From an uncultured bacterium (GTDB taxonomy: Bacteria > Cloacimonadota > Cloacimonadia > Cloacimonadales > Cloacimonadaceae): DNA of 24,786 nucleotides. Shown here one piece after another: positions 14,589 through 22,732 of this stretch. The stretch is taken from positions 1-24,786 of the forward strand of contig CALDSN010000111.1 in the NCBI GenBank assembly GCA_937924555.1, written 5' to 3'. Position numbers and translations under genes: made by a program. Position 1 is the stretch's first letter. Each line of letters starts with the position of its first letter. The notes under the pieces are model-generated. The model worked only from the letters and a program-made list of their open reading frames with translations, was not told the DNA's origin and searched no databases.

Positions 14589-16484
14589 GTGGAGAACGAG
14601 AAGAAACTGAACCTTGGGGAAAGTTTTGCTATTCCCGGCTATGATGAATGGCTTAAGGCAGTGAACGACACCTTGAAGGGTGCAGACTTTGACAAAGTGA
14701 TGAAGACCAAGACCTATGAAGGGATAACCTTGCAGCCAATCTACCGCAAAGAAGATGTGGCAGAGCTTCCCTTTACTTCCTGCGTGGCAGGGGAAACACC
14801 ATACCTTAGGGGAAATGACCCCCAACGCTTTTTGGATGAAGGTTGGCTGGTTGCGCAGAGTTATGATGAGCCTGATTTGGCTAAACTCAACAAAATGCTG
14901 TTGCATGATTTGAACAATGGGCTGAATGCAGTGAACTTGAGTATTGGCCATGGTGCGGAAAGCCGTGGAGTAAGGCTTGAGTCGCTGGCAGATATGGAAA
15001 AGCTGTTGGAAGGAATTGATATTCAAGCGGCACCTCTTTTCATGCAACTTGATGTGATGGATGGCAAAGTATATAGCCTGCTGGAGCAATATACTGAAAA
15101 GAAGGGCTATGACCTCGCAAAGCTCGAAGCGGGGATTGGCTTTGATCCCACAGGTGAGTTTGCCCGAAAAGGAGCAACAGAACTGCCGTTGGAAGAGTTC
15201 TGGAAGCAAGTGCTGGATAACGTTAAGTGGGCAGTGGACAAAGCTCCGAAGATACGAGTGCTGTCCATTGACGGAACAGTGTATGAAGCATCAGGTGCCT
15301 CAAGCACACAAGAACTTGCTTTTGTGCTGTCCACTGCGATAGGCTTGATACAGGGCTTGCAGTATTCCGGCTATCAGATAGACCAGCTTGCTCCTCTGTT
15401 TCAGGTGAAGCTCAGTTTGGGCTCGAACTTCTTTATGGAAATAGCTAAGATTCGTACGTTCAGATTGCTTTGGGCAGAGATGATTAAGGCATTTGGCGGG
15501 AACGAAAACAGCCAGAAGATTTGGATACACGGTAAGACAGCTTCCTTTAACAAAAGCGTTTATGATAGCTATGTAAATGTATTGCGCACGAGTACTGAAG
15601 GCTTTGCAGGTGTGATCGGCGGAGTTGATAGTATGGAAATAGATAGCTTCGATAGGCTTTATGCTCCGCAGAGTGAATTCTCTTCCCGCTTGGCAAGAAA
15701 TCAGCAAATTATCTTGAAGGAAGAAGCTCATTTCAGCAAAGTGATAGACCCTGCGGGAGGATGTTATTACATCGAAAGCCTTTGCTCCGAGCTGGCTAAC
15801 AAAGCTTGGGAGATGATGCAAGAGCTGGAAGCTGCAGGTGGCATGGTGCGCTGTCTGAGAAGCGGCAAAGTGCACGAGATGATTGATGCCATAGCAAAGG
15901 AAAGGATATCTGCGGTCAACAAGCGTAAGAATGTGTTTGTTGGGGTCAATATGTTTGCCAATCCGTTGGAAGAAACACCTTCGAAGCTTGAAGAAGCAGA
16001 GGTTGATGCAAGCAATGCTGCGGTAAAGTTGGAACATGGTGCACTGCCCAAAACCAGAGCTATGGAGCAGCTGGAAACACTACGCACAAAGATAAGCAGC
16101 AGCAATGTAAATAAAAAGGTATTCATGCTCAATATGGGCACAATTGACGAGTATAAAGCAAGGACAGACTTTGCTGCCGGCTTCCTGCAGGTTGGTGGAT
16201 ATGATATTGAGTCCCCTGCGGGATTCAACTCGGTTGATGAAGCCGTTCAAGCTGCCATTGCCTCCAATGCAGCAGCATATTGTTTGTGCTCCACCGATGA
16301 TAACTATGTGCAGCTTGTACCTGAAATGTGTTCAAAGCTGAAAGGAAAGGCTTTCATACTGGCAGGTTATCCCACAGACTTGGTGCCTACCTATAAGGAA
16401 CAGGGAGTGGATATATTCATCCATTTGCGTGCGGATGTGTATGAAACCTTAAGCCAGTTAGCTGCCATGATGGAGGTGTTGTAA
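14589..16484 (+). CDS. mutA: Methylmalonyl-CoA mutase, small (beta) subunit
   Basis: A 631-residue non-catalytic partner of MutB in the heterodimeric mutase that interconverts succinyl-CoA and (R)-methylmalonyl-CoA. It has the TIM-barrel fold of the family (for example LSLGSNFFMEIAKIRTFRLLWAEM and SSRLARNQQIILKEEAHFSKVIDPAGGCYY) and a C-terminal flavodoxin-like domain (about 515-631). In that domain the cobalamin-binding DxHxxG is absent: the corresponding stretch reads NMGTIDEYKARTDFA. This degeneracy is the mark of the beta subunit. The start is GTG at 14589 with AAGGAG 7 bases upstream. The stop TAA shares its last base with the mutB ATG. Length is normal. Confidence 0.95.
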   Translation: MENEKKLNLGESFAIPGYDEWLKAVNDTLKGADFDKVMKTKTYEGITLQPIYRKEDVAELPFTSCVAGETPYLRGNDPQRFLDEGWLVAQSYDEPDLAKLNKMLLHDLNNGLNAVNLSIGHGAESRGVRLESLADMEKLLEGIDIQAAPLFMQLDVMDGKVYSLLEQYTEKKGYDLAKLEAGIGFDPTGEFARKGATELPLEEFWKQVLDNVKWAVDKAPKIRVLSIDGTVYEASGASSTQELAFVLSTAIGLIQGLQYSGYQIDQLAPLFQVKLSLGSNFFMEIAKIRTFRLLWAEMIKAFGGNENSQKIWIHGKTASFNKSVYDSYVNVLRTSTEGFAGVIGGVDSMEIDSFDRLYAPQSEFSSRLARNQQIILKEEAHFSKVIDPAGGCYYIESLCSELANKAWEMMQELEAAGGMVRCLRSGKVHEMIDAIAKERISAVNKRKNVFVGVNMFANPLEETPSKLEEAEVDASNAAVKLEHGALPKTRAMEQLETLRTKISSSNVNKKVFMLNMGTIDEYKARTDFAAGFLQVGGYDIESPAGFNSVDEAVQAAIASNAAAYCLCSTDDNYVQLVPEMCSKLKGKAFILAGYPTDLVPTYKEQGVDIFIHLRADVYETLSQLAAMMEVL

Positions 16485-18616
16485 TGAATCCTGATTTTGT
16501 AAAGATTAAACCTACTTTCACAAGCAAGAAAGCCGATAGCCCGGTGTCCGACAAAGTGTGGAAGACAAATGAGCAGATAGATGTTAAACCGATTTACACC
16601 AAGGAAGATTTACAGAAGCTTGAGCATTTGGATTATCTATCCGGCATTGCGCCCTATCTGAGGGGTCCGTATCCTACTATGTATGTGCAAAGACCTTGGA
16701 CAATACGCCAGTATGCCGGGTTCAGCACGGCTGAGGAAAGTAATGCCTTCTATCGTAGAAACTTGGCGATGGGGCAGAAGGGTTTATCCATAGCCTTTGA
16801 TCTTGCTACTCACAGGGGATACGATTCTGACCACCCAAGAGTGGTTGGAGATGTGGGTAAAGCAGGGGTGGCGGTTGATTCCATCTTGGACATGAAGATT
16901 CTGTTTGACCAGATACCATTAGACAAGATGAGTGTATCGATGACTATGAATGGGGCAGTTATTCCCATTATGGCGTTCTACATCGTGGCAGCAGAGGAAC
17001 AAGGGGTTGCCCCCGAACTGCTGAATGGCACCATTCAGAACGACATCCTGAAAGAGTATATGGTGCGCAACACCTATATCTATCCACCGCAGGCATCGAT
17101 GAAGATTATTGCCGATATATTCAGCTATACCTCACGCAAGATGCCTAAGTTCAACAGCATCAGCATATCCGGCTATCATATGCATGAAGCGGGTGCCACA
17201 GCAGACTTGGAAATGGCATACACCCTTGCCGATGGCTTGGAGTATGTGCGTACAGGCATTAATGCCGGGATTGATATTGATGTGTTTGCTCCTCGCCTGT
17301 CTTTCTTCTGGGCAGAGGGCATGAACTACTTTATGGAAATAGCCAAGCTACGCGGGGCAAGAGTGCTTTGGGCGAAGATTATCCAAGGATTTAATCCCAA
17401 GAACCCCAAATCCATGGCACTTAGGACACACTCGCAAACATCCGGCTGGAGCCTTACCGAGCAAGACCCATATAACAACATAACGCGTACCACTATCGAA
17501 GCACTTGCTGCAACTATGGGACATACGCAATCCTTACATACAAACTCATTGGACGAAGCCATTGCCCTGCCCACAGATTTCTCTGCGCGTATTGCCCGCA
17601 ATACACAGCTTTACTTGCAGCATGAAACCGGAGTGTGCAAAGTTATCGATCCGTGGGCGGGTTCCTATTATGTGGAGTCACTAACCAATGAGATTATGCA
17701 TAAGGCTTGGAATCATATCCTGGAAGTGGAAAAGCTTGGTGGTATGGCAAAGGCTATCGAAACAGGCTTGCCAAAAATGCGCATTGAAGAAGCTGCTGCC
17801 CGCAGACAGGCTAAGATAGATTCCGGTGCGGATGTGATAGTTGGTGTAAACAAGTACCGTTTGGAAAAAGAAGCTGCCATGGATATCCTGGAAGTGGACA
17901 ACACAGCGGTGCGTAATGCTCAGCTTGCAAGGCTGGAAAAGCTGAGGAAGGAGCGTAACAGCAGTGATGTGCAGGCTTCGCTTGATGCCATCACCAAATG
18001 TGCCGAGAGTGGAGAGGGAAACCTGCTTGAGTTGGCAATTGACGCAGCCAGGAAGCGAGCTTCATTGGGCGAGATATCCGATGCCATGGAAAAGGTGTTT
18101 GGTCGCCATTCAGCCACTATTAAACTAATCAACAATGTTTATAGCAGTGAGTATGCCGATATGGATGAAATTGAGAAAGTGCGTGCCTTGACAGATCGCT
18201 TCACCGAGCTTGAAGGCAGAAGACCCCGCATCCTGATTGCCAAGATGGGACAGGATGGCCACGATCGCGGTGCTAAAGTTGTTGCGACTGCATACGCCGA
18301 TATGGGTTTTGATGTGGATATGGGTCCTCTGTTCCAAACCCCGGAAGAGACTGCCAGACAAGCAGTGGAAAATGATGTGCACATTGTGGGCATGAGTTCA
18401 TTGGCTGCGGGACACAAGACCTTGCTTCCGCAACTGATGGATGCCCTTAAGTCTCTCGGCAGAGAAGATATTATGGTTATCGTTGGTGGGGTTATCCCCG
18501 CTCAGGACTATGATTATCTATACGAGCATGGTGCTGCTGCCATCTTTGGGCCTGGAACTAAGCTCCCGGAAGCAGCCACCACGATTATGAATAAGTTGCT
18601 GGAAAGTATAAACTGA
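16484..18616 (+). CDS. mutB: Methylmalonyl-CoA mutase, large (alpha) catalytic subunit
   Basis: A 710-residue adenosylcobalamin-dependent subunit. The substrate barrel includes RQYAGFST with Tyr77, Arg195 in EYMVRNTYIY, and His232 in SGYHMHEAG. These three keep the exact spacing of Tyr89, Arg207 and His244 of the Propionibacterium enzyme. SFFWAEGMNYFMEIAKLR and HTQSLHTNSLDEA are also typical. The C-terminal B12 domain has DGHDRG (591-596) with the cobalt-ligating His593, then the GMSSL and GGVIP loops. It is complete, so the enzyme should be active. GGAGG lies 8 bases before the ATG, inside mutA. The enzyme links succinyl-CoA to propionyl-CoA metabolism. The epimerase and the carboxylating or decarboxylating partners are not in this window. 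Confidence 0.97.
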   Translation: MNPDFVKIKPTFTSKKADSPVSDKVWKTNEQIDVKPIYTKEDLQKLEHLDYLSGIAPYLRGPYPTMYVQRPWTIRQYAGFSTAEESNAFYRRNLAMGQKGLSIAFDLATHRGYDSDHPRVVGDVGKAGVAVDSILDMKILFDQIPLDKMSVSMTMNGAVIPIMAFYIVAAEEQGVAPELLNGTIQNDILKEYMVRNTYIYPPQASMKIIADIFSYTSRKMPKFNSISISGYHMHEAGATADLEMAYTLADGLEYVRTGINAGIDIDVFAPRLSFFWAEGMNYFMEIAKLRGARVLWAKIIQGFNPKNPKSMALRTHSQTSGWSLTEQDPYNNITRTTIEALAATMGHTQSLHTNSLDEAIALPTDFSARIARNTQLYLQHETGVCKVIDPWAGSYYVESLTNEIMHKAWNHILEVEKLGGMAKAIETGLPKMRIEEAAARRQAKIDSGADVIVGVNKYRLEKEAAMDILEVDNTAVRNAQLARLEKLRKERNSSDVQASLDAITKCAESGEGNLLELAIDAARKRASLGEISDAMEKVFGRHSATIKLINNVYSSEYADMDEIEKVRALTDRFTELEGRRPRILIAKMGQDGHDRGAKVVATAYADMGFDVDMGPLFQTPEETARQAVENDVHIVGMSSLAAGHKTLLPQLMDALKSLGREDIMVIVGGVIPAQDYDYLYEHGAAAIFGPGTKLPEAATTIMNKLLESIN

Positions 18617-19713
18617 TGCTCTCAAGAAAACCTGAATGGGCACCACCTGATGCCGGGAATGAATTTGCTTCCAAAGTGGTGTCGGGTAGCCCATCTGCCT
18701 TGGCTAAGGATGCTGCATCCACCAAGCTGAAGCAAGGTAGAAGTTATGATCTTGCTGCATTGGTGGAGGGTGTTAAGGCATCCAACCGCACCATTCTGTC
18801 CAAGGCAATCACGATGATTGAGAGCAACTCACCTAAGCATTTCGAATTGGGGCAGGAACTGTTAAAGCAGCTCCTGCCTTATTCGGGCAATTCCATCAGA
18901 ATCGGCATCACAGGTGTACCCGGAGCGGGGAAGAGCACCTTCATTGAGAAGTTTGGTTTGTGGCTGATTGAGCAAGGGAAAAAGGTTGCCGTGCTTGCCA
19001 TAGACCCCAGTTCTTCCATCAGCAAAGGCAGCATCTTGGGCGATAAAACGCGCATGGAGCTGTTATCCCGTCAGCATGATAGCTTCATCCGCCCATCTCC
19101 CAGTTCCGGAGTGTTGGGTGGGGTTGCCCGTAAAACGCGTGAATCCATCATTCTTTGCGAGGCAGCAGGCTATGATGTTATCCTAATCGAAACCGTTGGC
19201 GTAGGTCAGTCAGAGACGACAGTTCGCTCAATGGTGGATTTCTTTCTCCTGATGCAGATTGCCGGTGCCGGTGATGAACTGCAAGGAATCAAGAAAGGCA
19301 TCATCGAGATTGCTGATTTGATTGTGGTTAACAAGGCTGATGGGGACAATATCCAGCGTGCAGATGCGGCTAAGCAGGATTACCTGAATGTGCTTCACTA
19401 TCTCAGAAACAGCACCGAGGGCTGGCAGACCAGAGCTTTAACCTGCTCCTCAATTACTGGAGAGGGGATAAAAGATATTTGGGACGAGATTGTAAACTTC
19501 AGCGATACTACCAAAAAGCATGGTTCTTTTGCTGCCAGAAGAACCAAGCAGAATACCGAGTGGTTTGAAGCGCTTATCAATGAATCTGTGTTACACCAAT
19601 TTTACCAGCATCCTTCCGTTAAACGGGGGCTTCCGGATCTGAAACAGAAAGTGGCAGATTCCATTATCCCCGTTGCTATGGCGGTAAAGGAACTCCTGGC
19701 GCATCATCACTGA
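18616..19713 (+). CDS. meaB: MeaB/ArgK-type GTPase, methylmalonyl-CoA mutase chaperone
   Basis: A 365-residue G3E-type P-loop GTPase that guards cofactor loading and exchange of damaged cobalamin on methylmalonyl-CoA mutase. The P-loop GVPGAGKST is at 100-108. The switch region AIDPSSSISKGSILGDKTRM follows from about 128, then ETVGVGQSE (192-200) and the guanine-specificity NKAD (239-242). There is a longer N-terminal tail of about 60 residues before the helical part, and a C-terminal dimerisation arm. Older annotations call this family ArgK or lysine/arginine transport ATPase, which is wrong. Its ATG shares one base with the mutB stop (TGATG), confirming the operon mutA-mutB-meaB. Confidence 0.95.
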   Translation: MLSRKPEWAPPDAGNEFASKVVSGSPSALAKDAASTKLKQGRSYDLAALVEGVKASNRTILSKAITMIESNSPKHFELGQELLKQLLPYSGNSIRIGITGVPGAGKSTFIEKFGLWLIEQGKKVAVLAIDPSSSISKGSILGDKTRMELLSRQHDSFIRPSPSSGVLGGVARKTRESIILCEAAGYDVILIETVGVGQSETTVRSMVDFFLLMQIAGAGDELQGIKKGIIEIADLIVVNKADGDNIQRADAAKQDYLNVLHYLRNSTEGWQTRALTCSSITGEGIKDIWDEIVNFSDTTKKHGSFAARRTKQNTEWFEALINESVLHQFYQHPSVKRGLPDLKQKVADSIIPVAMAVKELLAHHH

Positions 19714-19724
19714 TTCCTCCCTAT

Positions 19725-19786
19725 TATCATTACGCTATCAATACGGACTCATTACGGACTTTGTCCGCAGTAAGTCCGTAATGATA
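19725..19786. repeat. Extragenic palindrome, family A, copy 2
   Basis: A nested inverted repeat. The inner arms ACGGACTCATTACGGAC (19743-19759) and 19763-19779 pair at 14 of 17 positions around a 3-base TTT loop, and the three mismatches are all transitions, which would form G-U pairs in RNA. The outer TATCATTACG (19725-19734) pairs with CGTAATGATA (19777-19786), sharing part of the right arm as an alternative fold. It carries the same core as 3940-3975. It follows meaB by 11 bases, in the convergent gap before the pyrG terminator, and could end the mut transcript, although it lacks a T-run. Confidence 0.8.
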
Positions 19787-19822
19787 CCGTAGTTCATGCA
19801 CGGGAATAGCAGAAAGACAATG

Positions 19823-19849
19823 AAAAAGGGTGCTCCGAAGAACACCCTT
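19823..19849 (-). terminator. Rho-independent terminator of the thiolase-aminotransferase-pyrG unit
   Basis: On the minus strand AAGGGTG (19849-19843) pairs with CACCCTT (19832-19826), with an inner TC-TTCG-GA tetraloop stem. A run of T follows (the A tract at 19823-19827 on the plus strand). It lies 18 bases past the pyrG stop. Confidence 0.9.
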
Positions 19850-19867
19850 GAAGCAATTGATATTTAT

Positions 19868-21466
19868 CTATTTCTTTCGTTGTGCGGCAATCCGTACGAA
19901 CTCTTTGAAGATGGGATGTGCCTTGCTGGGTCTGCTTTTGAATTCGGGATGGAACTGAACTCCCACAAAGAAGTCATTCTCGGGTAATTCAACTACCTCC
20001 ACCAATAGTCCATCCAAGGATAAACCGCTTAGTTTCAATCCAGCTTTTTGCAGGATTTCGCGGTAGGCGTTGTTAAACTCATAGCGGTGACGGTGTCTCT
20101 CGCTAATATGAGTGCTGCCATAAGCTCTTGCAGCGATGCTATTCTTGTCCAGCAGACAATCATAAGCACCAAGGCGCATAGAAGCACCGACAGCTTCAAC
20201 ATAGCGTTGATCGTCCATCAGGTGAATAACTTGATGGGGACTGCTTTCGGCAAACTCACCGCTGTTAGCTTCGCTTAATCCACAAACATTCCTGGCAATC
20301 TCAATAACTGCCACCTGCATGCCCAAACAGATGCCGAAGAATGGCATATTGTGGGTACGTGCATACTTGGCGATACTAATCTTGCCCTCAATCCCACGAA
20401 CTCCAAAACCGCCAGGGATGAGAATTCCATCAATACCGGAAAGCTCCTTGTCCAGGTCTGTTTCGCTAAAACTGCGCTCAGAATCCACCCACTTCACCTT
20501 CATCTTTTTTTGCAATGATGCTGCCGCGTGAACAAGCGCTTCTTCAACGCTCTTGTAAGCATCTTGATGCTTAACATACTTACCGCAGATGGCGATGTTC
20601 ACGGTTTCGGTGGCAACTGCTTTGTTATGCAAGAACTGCTGCCATAAGCTGGTGTCCATGTTGCGCATCTCGATGCCGAAGTGCTTACAAATAATGTCCG
20701 GCAAACCGGCATGCTGGAAGTTTAATGGGATGTCGTATACGCATTTCATATCGATGGCGTTAATTACCTGCTTGCGGGGGACATTGGTGAAGAGGGCAAT
20801 CTTGTTGTAAATATCCTCATCAAACTGCTTCTCCGAACGGCAAAGCAGGATGTCCGGCTGGATACCAATTTCCCGTAGTTTATAGGCACTATGCTGCGAT
20901 GGCTTTGTCTTAAGCTCTCCCGCTGCCTTGATGTATGGAACGTAAGTCAGCAAGATGTATAATGTGTTCTCATATCCCAAGTCAAGGCGTAATTGGCGCA
21001 CAGCCTCAATGAAGGGCAGACTCTCAATGTCGCCGACAGTTCCGCCAATCTCGGTGATAACAATATCATACTTGTCAGAGAGCTTCTTGATTCTATCCTT
21101 AATCTCATTGGTAACATGAGGGATAACCTGTACAGTTTTGCCCAGATACACCCCTTGGCGTTCATTCTGGATAACGCTCTCATATATCTGTCCTGCAGAG
21201 CAACTGGAGTTGTGACTGAGAGCTTCGTCCACGAAACGCTCATAGTGCCCCAAATCCAGGTCTGTCTCCGCACCGTCATCCGTTACGAACACTTCACCAT
21301 GCTGATAGGGGCTCATGGTGCCGGGATCTACGTTTAGGTAAGGATCAAACTTCTGGAGCACGACCTTATAGCCCATGGATTTGAGTAGCAGACCGATAGA
21401 GGCGGTGGCTATTCCCTTCCCCAAGGAAGAGATTACTCCACCCATCACAAAGATATACTTTGCCAC
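19868..21466 (-). CDS. pyrG: CTP synthase
   Basis: A 532-residue two-domain enzyme that makes CTP from UTP, ATP and glutamine. The synthetase domain (1-270) starts KYIFVMGGVISSLGKG with the P-loop-like SSLGKG (13-18), then KFDPYLNVDPGTMSPYQHGE and TEIGGTVGDIES (138-149). The glutamine amidotransferase domain has the nucleophile Cys380 in FGICLGMQ and the His506/Glu508 pair in HPEF. All catalytic residues are present and the length is normal. The start is GTG at 21466. Its AGGAG site overlaps the TAG stop of the upstream aminotransferase, 8 bases away, so the two are probably coupled. It is last in its unit. Confidence 0.97.
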   Translation of the reverse strand: MAKYIFVMGGVISSLGKGIATASIGLLLKSMGYKVVLQKFDPYLNVDPGTMSPYQHGEVFVTDDGAETDLDLGHYERFVDEALSHNSSCSAGQIYESVIQNERQGVYLGKTVQVIPHVTNEIKDRIKKLSDKYDIVITEIGGTVGDIESLPFIEAVRQLRLDLGYENTLYILLTYVPYIKAAGELKTKPSQHSAYKLREIGIQPDILLCRSEKQFDEDIYNKIALFTNVPRKQVINAIDMKCVYDIPLNFQHAGLPDIICKHFGIEMRNMDTSLWQQFLHNKAVATETVNIAICGKYVKHQDAYKSVEEALVHAAASLQKKMKVKWVDSERSFSETDLDKELSGIDGILIPGGFGVRGIEGKISIAKYARTHNMPFFGICLGMQVAVIEIARNVCGLSEANSGEFAESSPHQVIHLMDDQRYVEAVGASMRLGAYDCLLDKNSIAARAYGSTHISERHRHRYEFNNAYREILQKAGLKLSGLSLDGLLVEVVELPENDFFVGVQFHPEFKSRPSKAHPIFKEFVRIAAQRKK

Positions 21467-21474
21467 TTTAGCTC

Positions 21475-22719
21475 CTATAACAGGGATTTCAGTTCGGCAA
21501 AGGATTCTTTGATCGCCTGCACGGTATAGGCAAGGTCTTCGTCAGTGTGCCTATAGCAGATATAACCGTGGTGATAAGGCTGTAAGAACACCTTTCTGCG
21601 TATCAGTTGCGTGTAGAACTCATTGCGTAGCTTCTTATACAAGCCGGTTTCATCCTTGTTGAAGGTGATGAAAGGCATCCATGGGGCACCACTGAAGGCT
21701 GCGTCTATGCCGGATTCATCCACTACTTTCTGAACATCAGCTGCGAATTTATTTCCCTTTGCGGCAATAACATCCAGCACATTATCACGCTGGAGTATCT
21801 CGATAGTCTTGAGGGCTGCAACAATACTGTCGCTATTGGGGAAGAAGGTGGAGGATAAGAACACCTTGTCCGCCATGACCTTCATGAATTCTTCTTTACC
21901 TACCAATGCGGCGATGGCATAGCCATTAGCCATTGCCTTTCCAAAGGTGGAGAGATCTGGAGTTACACCAAAGTGCTTCTGAGCACCACCTATGCTGCAA
22001 CGGAAGCCGCTGCGTATCTCATCGAATATCAATAATGCACCGTATTTATCCGCTAAGGCTCGAACACCTTCCAGATAACCGGGCTTGGGCATTTGCACTT
22101 CAGCAGCAAGGGGGTGTCCCACGGGAGTAACGATGATGCCAGCCATGTCGTCTTTATTGGTTTTTAGTATCTCTTCCAGCTCTTCCAAGTCATTGTAATG
22201 AAATTCGTATATATCTTCATAGAGCTTTTGGGGAATGCCACCTTTCACTTCCACGCACCAGTCATGCCAGCCATGATAACCGCAACGGGCAATCTTGGTC
22301 TTGCCGGTGTAAGCTCGGGCAACGCGGATGGCAATAGTGGTGGCATCGCTGCCTGTCTTAACCAATGCAGCCATTTCGCAGCAGGGGATAACCTCACGGA
22401 GTTTATATACAAGTTCATTCTGCTTTTCTTGGGTGAGCGAGAAGCAGAAGCCTTTGCTGCGGATTTGCTCAAATACAGCATTATCCACTTCCTCTTCTCT
22501 ATAACCGAGGATAATGGGTCCATAGGCACATAGATAGTCAATATACTCGTTGCCGTCCACATCGGTTACTCTACCGCCTTTGCCGTTATCGAAGAATATC
22601 GGGTATTCACCTTGCACAAAGTTATAAGGTCTGCGTATGCCTGCTACACCACCGGGGACTAAGGTCTGAGCTTCGGCGAACATCGCCATGCTTTTATCCA
22701 GCTTAAGTTTATCTGCCAT
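21475..22719 (-). CDS. kat: Class III aminotransferase, probably 3-aminobutyryl-CoA aminotransferase
   Basis: A 414-residue fold-type I enzyme. KTGSDATTIAIR (121-132) and YHGWHDW (148-154) lie at the cofactor site, IFDEIRSGFR (231-240) includes Asp233, and Lys261 in GKAMANGYAIAA is the PLP lysine. It would usually be auto-annotated as glutamate-1-semialdehyde aminomutase, but the aminomutase GGGLPVGA segment after the lysine is replaced by ANGYAIAA, and no haem genes are near. 'Ca. Cloacimonas acidaminovorans' is known to encode an acyl-CoA beta-transaminase (Kat) that converts 3-aminobutyryl-CoA plus 2-oxoglutarate to acetoacetyl-CoA plus glutamate in lysine fermentation. The thiolase 13 bases upstream would cleave that product. 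The family is certain; the exact substrate is inferred from lineage and context. AAGGAG lies 7 bases before ATG. Confidence 0.7.
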   Translation of the reverse strand: MADKLKLDKSMAMFAEAQTLVPGGVAGIRRPYNFVQGEYPIFFDNGKGGRVTDVDGNEYIDYLCAYGPIILGYREEEVDNAVFEQIRSKGFCFSLTQEKQNELVYKLREVIPCCEMAALVKTGSDATTIAIRVARAYTGKTKIARCGYHGWHDWCVEVKGGIPQKLYEDIYEFHYNDLEELEEILKTNKDDMAGIIVTPVGHPLAAEVQMPKPGYLEGVRALADKYGALLIFDEIRSGFRCSIGGAQKHFGVTPDLSTFGKAMANGYAIAALVGKEEFMKVMADKVFLSSTFFPNSDSIVAALKTIEILQRDNVLDVIAAKGNKFAADVQKVVDESGIDAAFSGAPWMPFITFNKDETGLYKKLRNEFYTQLIRRKVFLQPYHHGYICYRHTDEDLAYTVQAIKESFAELKSLL

Positions 22720-22732
22720 TATTATCTCCTTC

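Noticed and set aside
14583..16037. Long minus-strand open frames opposite mutA
   Set aside because: They are antisense shadows of an unmistakable mutase subunit; composition is Cys/His/Phe-rich as expected of reverse-frame reading.
18616..19713. ArgK, lysine/arginine/ornithine transport kinase
   Set aside because: This older name is a misannotation of the family. The operon with mutA and mutB and the GTPase NKAD motif identify MeaB.
21475..22719. Glutamate-1-semialdehyde 2,1-aminomutase (HemL)
   Set aside because: The segment after the PLP lysine does not have the HemL GGGLPVGA form, and there are no haem biosynthesis genes nearby. The thiolase neighbour suits an acyl-CoA aminotransferase better.
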